From: Carnegiea gigantea
Taxonomy: Eukaryota; Streptophyta; Magnoliopsida; Caryophyllales; Cactaceae
Assembly (NCBI GenBank): GCA_029747015.1
Contig: JAKOGI010001342.1
Coordinates: forward strand, 131,501 to 195,500
Direction: 5' to 3'
DNA length: 64,000 nt
Notes under the pieces: model-generated
What the model saw: the letters and a program-made list of their open reading frames with translations, nothing else
Told to the model about the DNA's origin: nothing
The model's database searches: none
Made by a program: the position numbers and the translations under genes
Shown: in pieces, positions 22,125 to 33,707 of the stretch
How the letters are laid out: every line of letters begins with the position of its first letter
How positions within the stretch are numbered: the stretch's first letter is position 1

Positions 22125-24110
22125 TTCTCTCGCCCTCGCTGCTGCTCTAGTGTTGGGCCGCCTCCTGCCTCCCTCTCCTCCACCCTCTCACCTTGGTTTG
22201 GTAAGTGTGAAACTTCTTGAAATTATAGCAAGTATGTTACTAGTTAATTGAAAATTCTTAATAAAAACTTCATATTTCTACCTTTGAATCTAATTTTTAC
22301 TTGCTATCATAGAAATCCTGGAGTTGAGCACATAGTTGGTGGAGTAACACAATCTAAAGTTCTCTCTTTCTTTTATGAATCGTTTCGAGGTAAACGACTC
22401 ACCTTTTCTCTCTGACTTGGATTATTTGATGATTAGGAATAGTGGAATTTTGGATGGAGGCATCGTATGCATGTCAGGGACGGGATACAAATCGAAATTT
22501 ATTAAAAACGAGCCTAAAGGTTATAGTGCAAACAACATTCTGTACACCTAGAACTGGAGCTGACTTTATGAATTTACTAGTAATTGGAAAATTTTTAATT
22601 TTATGAATCGGGGTTAAAACGAAAAAGTTATGGCCGAAATACCAGGACTGCACAAAATTATCTGTAACTGGGATAGTTTAGGAAATTGCTGATATTTGAA
22701 CTAGTTAGGCTCAGATTCTGTTAAGAATTATAAAAGCTAAGTTGTATTTCACGACTTGGCCTTTCCAGAATGGGCTTAATAGTAAAATTTCGACCTCGGG
22801 AGTGAAAGTTGTGGCCCCGGGAAGATGGGGGGAAAATATGGAAATAAACTGGCCAGTGAGAGGTAGTAGAATGTGAGGAGTTTTAATATTTATAATTTTC
22901 TAAAAATTTATTTGATGGCTGGATTTGGGTGCTAAGTGTAAGAAGAAACTCAGGAAAATTATTTGGGTCTAATGGGATTATAGAGAGTCGGGCTAAGAGT
23001 TGGCACCAACGGACTACTATTATGGATAATTATGTTTAGGTTGAACTAGCATTCCAAACTCAAGTTTAGGCGGTTCAATCTAGCAGGTAACAATCATACC
23101 CTAACCCCCTCAAATGTTCCTTAGAAACATGTATTGTGCGTGGGTTTGAAAGGTGTTTGAACGTGTTTGAGCTGATGTTTGGGGGACTTTTCCTGAGTAA
23201 ATGTGTGAAGAGATTTTACTATGGTTTATATGGAAATGATTACTCAACCAGTGATTAAGTGAGTTTGTTGGAATGATTTCATTGCGAAAATAATGATGAA
23301 ATGTTTTTGGATCAGAATGCGTTGGGTTTGCCTATATTCTGATTAAAGATCGATATTAACTGTAAATGTATAAGTAATTAGATGAATAGGTGAGACTGAG
23401 GAGTTATACCTCTGTGTTGTTGTAAGCCATTAGCCTTCCTCGGGTAAAAGTGCATGCATGTGAGCGGCCACGTGCCACCTTGTGGATGGACGTAGGCCAG
23501 ATTAGCGGTAACTGTCCAAATTGATGGTAGGCTAGGATATGATTAAGTGGCTGCTTTAAACCTAAACACAGGCTATAAGACCCAGTGGTTTCGCTCACCC
23601 TTGTGAATCTGAAATTGAATAAGCAGGACTTGGATTATTATATGTTTCTGTTGAGAATGCATAAGTACTTTGAACTGCTCATGTTGTTCTCTACTCCTAA
23701 AATGGCTTGAAATGAATTTATGTGCATGTTTTGACTGTTAGGGGTGGTTGTTATTGAGTTTATATTTTTTTTTTCAAAATGTTTTGTTTTTAGGTGGAGT
23801 ATATGAGCATGGGGATGGGAACCCGAATTAGAGCAAGACTCTATTATCGACGATTTAGTTGAAACGAATTAGTTTCAGATTAAGTTGTTTAGAGATTATT
23901 ATTATCCAGTTAGACATTGTTATTTTTGTCATCAGGACTTGAACCTATGCTATAACTTGAGAATAAATCTGCAGTAATGTTTTAGTTGATACTCAGCTTG
24001 ATATTTCTAAGAAAGAAATACGACGGTAAAACCCCACTTAAGTTTTTCTACACTGCCACATAGGTTAATATTAGTAAATAAAAAAGGGATTACAAAATCA
24101 GGGTGTTACA
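21773..24110 (+). mobile_element. Solo LTR of a Tekay/Del-like chromovirus
   Basis: A 2,338-bp LTR that starts TGTGAAACCCTG and ends CAGGGTGTTACA, with a perfect TSD GAAAC (21768-21772 and 24111-24115). The TGTAACACCC-type ends and the length above 2 kb are typical of Tekay/Del chromoviruses. No internal region remains, so it most likely formed by LTR-LTR recombination. Orientation is not certain, as the terminal repeats are nearly symmetrical. A tataaaag-like word occurs near 22728. Confidence 0.85.
22069..22121. repeat. (CT)n microsatellite in the solo LTR
   Basis: About 26 CT units in a wider pyrimidine-rich segment (22030-22190). The opposite strand gives a low-complexity Arg/Glu repeat ORF, which is not a gene. 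Confidence 0.95.
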
Positions 24111-25302
24111 GAAACTAAACTAATCTATTATCTAATGTAATGGATAAATAATCAAGGAATTTAATCAAATCAAGGAATTTTCCAACTCAAGAATTAATTA
24201 AGTGCCTCTTCTTGAGATGGGTAATTTCAAAACCGATAATCAAATTATTAAACCCCTCTTTCAAGGTGGAATGAAATTCTTAAATCTAATCAAGTACCAT
24301 TTTTCAAGGTTTTTTATTAATTTGAGATAATTAAGAATACGATTATCAAATTTAGGGGTTTCTTAAAAAGTGAACCTTTCTTAAGATCCCATACACTTAA
24401 GTTGAATCTTGGTTTTCCAACATCTAGTTCACCTTTTAGTTCTTCACCAAATGTCTAAAACAAGCAAGAAATTAAGTAAGTTTCGTATTAGCAAATCAAC
24501 ATTTGAGATTCAATATAGAAGCACTTTTAGATCAAAACAAGAATTGATTCATTCATAAGAATTCAACTCAATTCCAAGATTAACAATCCAAAACATAACA
24601 TAAAAATCAACAATAATCTGAAAGCATAAAAATATAAAGAGAAAAGAGAAGGGAAGGGAAGAAGAATTACTCAGCCAATGCATGCTTGTACATGCAAACT
24701 GACCTGAAATCTTTGCAAATCTTCACCTTCAACTTGCTCTCAATTCTCTTAAAATCTAAATCCTGATCTAATTGATGAAATTGAAGAGAGGAAAAATGAA
24801 ATATGGATGAATGAAGCAGCAAAATGGCTTTTTATGGCTGAAATCAAGTATGCAAAACCACCACACACATGGAGCACTAGCAACCACGAAGAAAACTAGC
24901 AAGTTATAGGGAATAGGGCTGACCACAGTGAGTCTGTGGGACCCACCATGGATCGTGGCCGTCACCACGGACAGACCATGGGGCCCTTTATACTACTGGC
25001 TCTCCCTCGCTCGTTTTGCTGCTTCTTCCTGGATCTCCCTAGACCGTGGTTTTGGTCATGGTTGGTTCGTGTTGGGAGTCTTTGGGCCTCTTTTGCTATC
25101 TTCTTTGATCCACTTGACCTCAAAATCTTCATGTTTCTCACACAACTTGTCCTATAGAGATAAAATCTACAAATACTCTTAAACAAAGTGAAACCAAACA
25201 TAATAGTAGAAATATAGGCACAAATTATACAATTAAGCACACTAGCGCTCTAAAATGACTCCCAAACACTCAAACAATCCTATGCAAATATGACATTCTT
25301 AA

Positions 25303-27161
25303 CTCCCCATGCTTAAACCTTTAATTGTCTTCAAGCAAACACTAAACAACACCAACAAGAGGAGATGCATCTAGGATTCAAAAACATAACAACCTCCTTA
25401 AAGTAGGCGACGGATAACACACCACAAGTAAGAATCACAATCAATGGCAACCCAAATAGCGCATAAGACATTTCAAAATTAGGAGGAGGAGAAGGTTTTC
25501 AATAAAAGTACAAGACCACAAGCTCAATATCAAACTTGATCACCCCCAAAGAATCACAAAGCATGTAATGCAAGCACATGGAGTTGATTAGAGCCAAATT
25601 GACTAGTAGAACCTCACTTTTAGGAAATGTGAATCACTCTCACTCATGTGTTTAAAATATAACATGGGTTCACTCAAGACTCATTTCAAAGATACAATCT
25701 ACCATATGCTTGACAAGACTCTCAAATTCTCCAGCACTAAAAATGCAATGTGCACATGACAATTAAAAGGACTTTACTTGAGTTGTAATGTATGCTAAAA
25801 GAGTTAAGGGAAAGGAGTGAACTAATAAACTTGGACAATGTGGAGCTATTTAGCCAAATGACTAAGGAGCAACCAATTAAAGCACAATTAACCAATAAGT
25901 TCACTAACACTTCAAAACTCTAATAATTCAATGAACATATCTCATGAATCAAGTAGGAAATGAGTTAACAAGGAAGAAACATGAGCTACTTACATGTCCA
26001 ATGCCAATCACTTATTCACTTTTTCCCTTGTTTTTGTTTTCTTTTTCTCTGCTTTTTTTTTTCTTGCTTTTTTACATGATTTTCTCTTATTTTTCCTTTT
26101 TTCCTTGTCTTAGAAAATGAAATAAGAATTTCAATTGTTGAAAGGCATACGACTACCAATTGTCAACTCACAATTTAATATATAGACACAGCCCAAATAA
26201 GAGGGAAACACAACTAGATGCTCATCAATCCCTCAATAAACTAACATACTAAAGCTACCTTAAACTCAATTACCCCTAAAATCACCCACCATATACTTGT
26301 AGTGATGCCCCATAGACTTAGCTTGAAGGTTAGGAACATGCTAATATGGAATGTTCACAACAAAGACATATATAAGCTCAAAGGGGCTAGCAAAGGGGAA
26401 AAACATGCAATGCGAGGGTAGCCTATTTGGCTGTGTAGCTAAAATGTTCAATAACAAAAAGTGCCTCTATCATATCATCAACTATGCACATGCTAGTGTG
26501 GTTCTGAACAAAAGTCTAGGCAAGTTCTAAAGATGCAATGTAGAAGAGTCACACACATGAAAGAGCACGAGACTAAATATAATGATTAGTCCAAAAAAGG
26601 CTCTAAGTCTCATGGGATATCTCCCATAGTCTCAATTAGCTTATAAAATGACTATCATGTACCAACATTAGCGCAAAAGACTCTATGGGATAACAAAGTT
26701 CTCAATCAAGACAGAGTCAAAACAAGAATATTTACAAAACCCTCATAAAGTTTAGCACCAAAAGGGCTTATACATCAAATGTTACTCAAGCTCATGAAAG
26801 CTATTAGGCTTTGCAAAAGGATCATTCAAGGGCATCTCAAACCAATCAACACCATCTATACATGCAATCCAACATGCAAATCTAAAATGCAACTAAATGT
26901 AGCACATTAGTGCAAACAAAAGGAAACCTAAAACAAAATGGTGTAACAAGTACGCAAACTAAAAATCAAAATTGAAAACACGAAACTACCCTTCCTCCAT
27001 GCTTGGATAAAACATCATTATTCAAAGTAAAGAAAGTAATAGAAGGGAAAGGGAACAAAATATAACAATCTCACCTGGTTAGGCGCTGGGTACACCTAAG
27101 CTAAGGCCTCCTCGCAAATGAGCCAAATGGAGCTTCAGCCACTCCATCACAACTTCAAGAC
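25303..27161 (-). mobile_element. LARD-A copy 2, 3' non-coding internal region
   Basis: About 1.9 kb without a gene. It contains the pyrimidine run at 26020-26110 (purine in element sense) and many blocks shared with copy 1 (740-2560). Some blocks are also shared with LARD-B, such as 'tagaacctcacttttaggaa' (25612) and 'gactctcaaattctccagca'. Conservation without coding suggests a cis-acting role such as packaging or priming. Confidence 0.65.
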
Positions 27162-28200
27162 TTAGCTCATTAAATCAGACACCATCAACATGCACCGGAG
27201 CTTATCAAACTCGTGTGACCACAATTTAGAAAACACAAGGTAAGAGGCAATAACCAAAATCACACTAAAGACAATAAGTATCCTCTTAACCTTATCAATG
27301 CCCATAAAAAAATCATAGGAAGGATTAACGAATGTAGTCCACATGACTTTTCTAGGTAAGTCCTCCAGGCGTACACAATAAGGGTCAATGGAGGGATCAT
27401 ACCCTCTAAAGTAACCTAAGGACACATAATCATTAACACTGCCACCAAGCACATCAAACACGTTATCTTCATAGCCCAAATCAACATTAGCATAAAAAAT
27501 CATAGGATTATCAATGGGATAATACCCGGGAGAAGAAGAAGGTAATGAACAAAGAGGGGAAGCATGAGAATGATCAAGAGCATTAGGGAGAACACTGCCA
27601 TCAAAACCAAAGCTAGGAGACGCCTCATGCATGAGCACATTACGCGACCCCTCCAAAAGAGTCTTATCTAGATCATACACCTCATATAAAGTATCTTCCG
27701 ACCCAAAACATGTATCAACAACATTAAAGCTAGCAACTACCCTAAAAGGCTTACCCATGTCAAGCCCCGTGCACTGAGTTAAAGGAAAGGATAAATCAAT
27801 TAAGGTCAGGACAACATCAGTATTGTCCTTAGGTGATGCAAAGTAAGGTTGAGCATAGCATGTATAATAAAGACACAGATTGGTATCATGGTCAAAAGAA
27901 TTACACAAATCACATCAAAAAAGGGGCATAATAAGATCTAGCATAGAATGCACAAGGATCAGGGAACACATAGCCAGAAACACAACTAGCCTTCTCCAAC
28001 TCAGATGAATCCCAATCAATCCACTAAAGTAAATATTATGCCTCATCAAAACTTTTACCTAAAAACCCCCAATAATCTAAAAGAGCTCGGGTTTCACCAT
28101 TTACACCATCATCAACAATGTCTAAAATTTCTCATTTACCCACACAATAATTGCATTGAGCAAGAAAAGCATGCAAATGCTTAAAATACCTTTAAAACAA
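27162..28200 (-). pseudogene. LARD-A zinc-knuckle/hydrophobic-tail protein, best copy
   Basis: No ATG is preserved. The open frame 27908-27162 (248 residues) is preceded, after a one-base frameshift, by further coding relic up to about 28200 (FPDPCAFYARSYYAPF). Features in order are an aromatic-rich N-terminal part, a CX2CX4HX4C zinc knuckle (about 27880-27925), an acidic Ser/Pro-rich middle with several D-Y-x-S/P repeats (GYDPSIDPYC), and a C-terminal hydrophobic segment ILIVFSVILVIASYLVF (about 27230-27290) bracketed by KVKR and SKLW. The stop is at 27162. The knuckle points to nucleic-acid binding. The hydrophobic tail could anchor it to a membrane. I cannot name the family, and there is no protease or RT. 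Confidence 0.68.
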
Positions 28201-28345
28201 TTCATGCTGGAATTGGGGAAACTGGAAAATTGCCATTGTTTTTTTTTTCAATTTTTTTTGATTTTCTAATTTTTAAAATTTTTTATTTTTTTAAAGAAAA
28301 AAATGCTTAGTCAAACCTATTGAGAAAAACACAATATTCGACACT

Positions 28346-28364
28346 AGTCCCCAGCGACGGCTGC
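28346..28364 (-). promoter_or_regulatory. Primer-binding site of LARD-A copy 2 (tRNA-Asp type)
   Basis: Minus strand TGCAGCCGTCGCTGGGGAC, six bases after the LTR end, resembling TGGCGCCGTTGCCGGGGA. The same primer class is used by the Athila-like element in this window. Confidence 0.65.
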
Positions 28365-28371
28365 AAAACCT

Positions 28372-29694
28372 TGATTGCTATCGCAAGCGCACGGTGACAT
28401 TGTAGCAATTAAGGTGATCTCCCATAAGGACTAGGTTGATTTATTGAGCTTTATCCCCTTAAGATAGGCTAAGCGAATCAAAATTTGAGATTTGAAACTA
28501 AACTAAAGTAATCGATTATCTAATCTAATAGAAAAATAATCAAACAGTTTAGTTAAATCAAGCAATTTTTCAACTCAAGAATTAATCAAGCGCATCTTCT
28601 TTATATGGGTAATTACAAAACTGATAATCGAATTATAAACCCCTCTTTTAAGGTAGAATGAAATTGTTAAATCTAATCAAGTACCATTTCTCAAGAGTTT
28701 TTAATTAATCTAAGATCATTAAGAACGCGATTATCAAATTTAGGGGTTTCTTAAAAAGTAAGTCTTTCTCAAGATCCCACACACTTAAATCAAATCTTAG
28801 TTTTCCAACATCTATTTTCGCCGTTCAATTCTTCACCAAATGTCTAAAACAAGCAAGTAAGTGATCGAGTTTCCTACTAGCAAATCAACGTGTAAGATTC
28901 AATAGAACAAACCCAATAAATCCAAAGCACTTTTTCAAAACAAGAATTGATTCACTCAAAAGAATTCAACTCAATTCCAAGATTAACAATCCAAAACATA
29001 GCATAAAAATCAATAATAATATGAAATCATAAAAATCTAAAGAGAAAAGAGAAGAGAAGGCTAGAAGAATTGCTCAGCAGATGCGTACTTGTAGATTCAA
29101 ACCTGGCCCGAAATCCTTGCAAATCTTCACCTTCAACTTGCTTTCAACCTTCTCTAAATCTAATTCCTAATCTACTTGATGAAATTAAAGAGAGGAAAAA
29201 TGGAATAGGGATAAATGAAGTAATAAAAATGGCTTTTTATCATTGAAATCAAGTATGTAAAACCGTCACAAGTACAACCACGAAGAAAACAAGTGAGATC
29301 GGGGGAACAGGGCTAACCACGATCGGTCCGTGGGGGCTATCACGGATATTAGCCCCCACCATGGATAGACATGGGGCCCTCTGTCCTTGTGGCTCTCGCT
29401 CATTCCTTTTGCTACTTCTTCATTATCTCCCTGGACCGTTTCTGGCCACGGTTAGTCCGTGTTAGGTGTCTTTGGGCCTCTTTTGCTATCTTCTTTAATT
29501 CATAAGGTCTCAAAATCTTCGTGCTACTCACATAACTTGGCTTATAGGGATAAAATCTGTAAACACTCTAAAATAAATCGAAACCAAGTATAATAGTAGA
29601 AATAGGGGCACAAATTATACAATTAAGCACACTAATGCCCTAAAATGACTCCCAAACACTCAAAAAACTCCTATGCAAATATGCACATTCATCG
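28372..29694 (-). repeat. LARD-A copy 2, 5' LTR
   Basis: Complete LTR of about 1.32 kb, starting TGATTGCTATCGCAAGCGC and ending CATTCATCG on the plus strand, followed by TSD ATACT. The U5 block CCGTGCGCTTGCG (minus strand) matches the Athila-like U5 end GGTGCACTTGCGG. Confidence 0.83.
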
Positions 29695-29699
29695 ATACT

Positions 29700-31093
29700 T
29701 CTAATCACTTAGTTTTTACTCATAATTGAGATTATTGCCATATTTGCTTTTTGTGATTTTATAGGAATAATGATTTAATGAAATAATGGGGCATAAAAAG
29801 TGAACAATAAAGAGTTGAAGACCAGGATAAAGGGTTCAAGAGCGAAGTGGGCCATGATAGTGGTCGACATCATGTAAATTTGGCCCATTACTCAGCGGCC
29901 TAGCTCCTTCTAACATCACCACAAGCCCATACAATGATAAAAGAAAAGAAAAAGAAAGAAGCAGCAGCACCAGTAGCATGCTTCCTATCTCATGACCCAG
30001 TCCAGCTTGCGGTGCAACCCATTTAGCAGCAGTGCATAAGTCAACACGGGCTACCCAGTCAACACTGCTTACTTAAGCCAGCTCTTTCATTTTGTCTCAG
30101 TAGCCCAGCATAAGAACAAAGGAAAAAAAAGAAGAAAGAATAAAAAAGAAAGAAGGGTGCAGGCCAGCCCGCGGTCCAGCTTGTTTGTGTGCTTCACTTG
30201 ACCAACCTACATGCCTTAGCCCATTAGCATGCCCTAGTAGTGCTTCATCTTGACTTCTTCACCAAAGCAATCTTGCCCATGTCAACAGCTGATCATCAAG
30301 TAAGCACCGAAAATTGGCAACTGTAGAGTTAAATGGTGGAAATAATTTTGGGAATTAGGAAATAGATTGTAATTTAAAAAGTGGAGTAATATCTTAGGCA
30401 TTAAGAATTTTATTATAATTAGGAAAGTTTGATGGGTTGCTACTAGTATAAATAGGGGGTTTTTGGTTGCTTTATAAATCATCAAATTCTCTCCCTCTCT
30501 CTGATGACATTAGCTTTAGAGTTTGAGAGATTATTGCAATTGTAGGAATTCTTTCAAGTTGCATTTAATTTCAATTTTTTGAACTAGTTTTAATTTTTCT
30601 AGTTCTAGTTTTAGTTTAATTTCTCTAGTTCTAGTTTCAATTTAAGTTTTTCTAATTTTAGTTTTAATTTAAGTTTGTTAGTTTCAATTTTAGTTTTTCT
30701 AAAAATTCTTTAATTCAAAGTTTGAATTTTTATTATTCCTTTGGGTTGATGATGGGTATTGAAGTCTAATGGTGATCTTTTGTTCAAGGTTTGGATTTTC
30801 TCTATTGGTTTTCTTTAACAATTATGGTTCAAAATTTCCTTTATTAAGCAACTAAGGTACTCTCGTTCCTTCCTCTTTAATTGTGATAGTTTCAATTTCA
30901 TGCTTTATTCTTAGATTTTTGAGAGGCTTAATTTTTTTTCTATTATTTCTAGTTACTTTTAGTTAGGTTGTTCAACTTAATTTAGTAGTTTTATACTAGC
31001 AATTAAATTCAACCCATCTTTGTGGGCAACTGATTGTGCTACAACTACAACGGTGCACTTGCGGCTTATTTTCACAGTTCCTAAGATAGTACA
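29700..31093 (+). repeat. Athila-like 5' LTR, main part
   Basis: It aligns along its length with 39845-41231. A TATA box TATAAATAG is at 30447-30455 (3' LTR equivalent 40592-40599). It ends GATAGTACA. U5 includes TACAACGGTGCACTTGCGG (about 31044-31062). Confidence 0.85.
30447..30455 (+). promoter_or_regulatory. TATA box of the Athila-like 5' LTR
   Basis: TATAAATAG in 'ctagtataaataggggg', conserved as TATAAATAG in the 3' LTR (40592-40600). It lies about 650 bp before the PBS. Confidence 0.65.
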
Positions 31094-31098
31094 AGTTC

Positions 31099-31119
31099 TT
31101 AATGCCGTTGTTAGGATGG
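31099..31119 (+). promoter_or_regulatory. Primer-binding site of the Athila-like element
   Basis: TTAATGCCGTTGTTAGGATGG follows the LTR end by about six bases and resembles TGGCGCCGTTGCCGGGGA (tRNA-Asp). The leader 31120-31441 holds no gene and consists of T-rich 'tttaatttagttg' repeats. Confidence 0.65.
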
Positions 31120-31441
31120 TGTTGAAATTGATTACAAGTTTAACTGTTAATTGTTTTGAGCAATAGTAACAGTAATTTAGTTTCTTGTTGTGTATTGCTT
31201 GCTTTATTTGCTTTAAGTAAATTTGGTTGTTTCTATTTAATTGTGTAGTTGTTTTAATTTAGTAGTTTAATTTAGCTATTTAATTTAGTTGTTTAGTAGT
31301 TTCTTTATTTGCTTTACTACCTTTAGTTGTTTTAATTTAGTTTCTATTCATTCATCCTTCTAAAAGTTTGATCTTATTTACTTTTTTAGAAAAAAGGAAA
31401 AAAATTAAAAAATTGGAAGAACCATAAAAACGAAAGGGCTC

Positions 31442-32640
31442 TTGATTGGATTGGAGAGCAATCTAGACAACGGTAGTGATTCAGAACTCGAATCTGAGGA
31501 GAAAAAGATAGGTGAAGCACAACCTCAACCAAGTACACTTAACAACATCTTTTATCCACCTTGGACTACTAAACCATCCTATTTTAATATCAGCCCTAGA
31601 GAATGTTACTCTCTAAATCAAGCCCCAGTATACCCATATGCTTCTGAAGTTTATGGGCATAGAGGATGCTTACCTATTTCTGCAAGAGGTTGAAGAGGTT
31701 TATTCCATAATGTGCTACCCTAATGTGCCTATTGATAATGTTCAATTGAAATTCATTCACATTGCTAAAAGAATGATGCTAAGAATTGGATGTGTAGCTT
31801 GCCTGCAAATTCTATTACCAATTAGATGGGTTTGTGTGGGTTAATCTGCAAAAATACCTCCCCAACAGTAAAACTATTAAGCAAAAGAATGAAATTAATC
31901 AATTCATACAAGCAGATAGGGAGTCATTTTAGAAGTATCTTAATAGGTTTAAGAACCTCTTATCCCAATGTTCTCACCATGGTTTAGACCAAACTAATTT
32001 ATGTTAAATTATTTATGAAGGTCTTGATCAACAGCATAGGACAACGGTTGAGTCAATGCATTAGGCCGTATTTCTTTCTAAGAGCCCTAATGATGCTTAG
32101 GAATTCCTAGAGGGTCTAATTGAGAAAACCATGCAGTAGGAAATCATTAGATATGATAGCTTCAACTCTAGGTATAGTAGAGCGCCAGGTGGTATACATG
32201 TTATGTCTAACTTAAGTTACCTTGAGTCTGGGTTTGCTACTTTTGAAAATATGATGAATGGGTTGGTCTTGCAACAATCCTAAACTTCCCAGACTCCTGA
32301 GGTGTGCTCCCAAAGTCACACTATGGATCATACTTTAAGCACATTCCCCTACTTTGCTTACTAATTAGCCTTAGGCTAAGAACAAGTGAACATAGCCCAC
32401 TAGAGGCCAAAGAATGACCCTTATGCTCTTACTTTTAATCTAAGTGGCGTAATCACCATAATTTTTCTTAGGGTAGTGAACCTAATGAGGTAATGCCTAA
32501 CAAGTATGGAAGATTTCCTGGAAACTCCTCCCGAACCATGCCAAGGCTACGCTATTAGGGTGTTCCTAATACACTTAGGCAGCTAGTGCCTCCTCCTCTT
32601 ATTGCACCTATTACCCAGTCTCAAACCCCTCCTGGTTATA
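31442..32640 (+). pseudogene. Athila-like gag relic
   Basis: The readable frame begins without an ATG at 31442 and continues through frameshifts. Conserved capsid pieces are FMGIEDAYLFLQEVEEV (31640-31705), PIDNVQLKFIHIAKR, 'FIQADRESF' followed by 'YLNRFKNLLSQCSHHGLDQT' (about 31900-32000), and 'IYEGLDQQHRTTVESM'. The pattern matches the Retrotrans_gag region of Athila-type elements. Many in-frame stops (for example 31843, 31930, 32006) show it is dead. Gag would form the virus-like particle. Confidence 0.78.
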
Positions 32641-33707
32641 ATTAACAAGATAAATATGAGAGGTGAATTAAAAGTAACATGGAAATGATGACGAGGAGAA
32701 AGATACCTTTCCTAGCCAACCTGAGACCAACCCTAAGGGGGCCCCCCTCTGGCTTAGTTCCTGATAACTTGAGAAATGTCAATTCTATAATAACTTTGAG
32801 GTCAGGATGAGAAGTTGACAACCATGTGGCTAGCAACTTGAATGAAACATCTGACAACTTGAATAAAGAGTCTAAAGAGGATGAGCTTACTGCTACAGTG
32901 ACTACATCTCCTCCTAAGGCTACTTTTACTCCGCCTTGGCAGGGCCAGAAACATGTAGTTCTCTTCCCCAATGGTCTAAAGGGGAAAAACACTAAACCTA
33001 TATTAATAAGATCAGGCAGAACTTCTCCCAGGTTAGATTAAGATTCCCCTGTTAGATGCTCTCCAATGGATACCCCCATATGTTATATTTCTAACAGAGT
33101 TTTGCACTACTAAGAGGGTAATTGTTGTGCCTAAGAAAGCTTTCTTAGCCTCAAATATTAGCTCCATCATCACTAGTTAGATTTATGTCAAGTATACAGG
33201 TTGCTTTACCATTTCTATAGTGATAGGTGACCAGATCATTCATAGAGCTTTATTGGATTTGGAAGCCAGTATGAACACGCTTCCATTCACCATGTGTGAG
33301 AGGCTTGGACTAGGTGAGCTGAGACTTACCAAGATTATTCTTCAGTTAATTGACAAGTATACAAGACTTCCGAGGGGTGTTGTGAGGTATATATTAAGGT
33401 AGTGGAATTTATCTTCTTTGTTGACTTTTTGGCACTCAACACTAAAAGGGTGCCTAATGCTAAGTCTCATATCCCTATAATTTTGGGGAGCTCTTTCTTA
33501 GCTACAACTAATGCTCTAATTAACCATAGAAATGTTATAGTGAAACTATCTTATGGCAATATGACCCTTGATTTGAATATCTTTAATTTGCAAAGACAGC
33601 CTAGTAGTTTTGATGATGTGGATCATTTTTTTCTTAAGTGGTTAGGTGATTTTTCTTATGATGAGTTAGAGTTTGAGCATGTGCATGAGTTTCCTGTTGA
33701 GTATTAG
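32641..33707 (+). pseudogene. Athila-like protease region relic
   Basis: A polar linker (32826-33041, ending PRLD) leads to an aspartic protease. The frame from 33220 reads IIHRALLDLEASMNTLPF. The expected D-L-G-A-S active-site loop is D-L-E-A-S here, a Gly-to-Glu change at 33262-33264. The second part (33402-33707) has the flap-distal IPIILGSSFLATTNALI and YGNMTLDLNIFNL. The frame is broken between the two parts at 33402. The protease would cut the gag-pol polyprotein. Confidence 0.78.

Larger units (their letters stand above)
21646..25302 (-). repeat. LARD-A copy 2, 3' LTR with an inserted solo LTR
   Basis: It starts TGATTGCTACCGCAAGCAC on the plus strand. It is interrupted at 21773-24110, then continues 'aaactaaactaatctatt' as in the copy at 28490. 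The right end CATTCTTAA is followed by the PPT (minus strand AGCATGGGGAG, about 25303-25313). Net length is about 1.3 kb. Confidence 0.83.
21646..29694 (-). mobile_element. LARD-A copy 2, nested in the Athila-like 5' LTR
   Basis: 3' LTR 21646-25302 (with a solo LTR inside), internal 25303-28371 and 5' LTR 28372-29694. TSD is GTACT (21641-21645) and ATACT (29695-29699), and both flanks continue in the Athila-like LTR at matching positions. It is the best-preserved LARD-A in the window, with PPT, PBS and a long zinc-knuckle ORF, but no pol. Confidence 0.85.
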
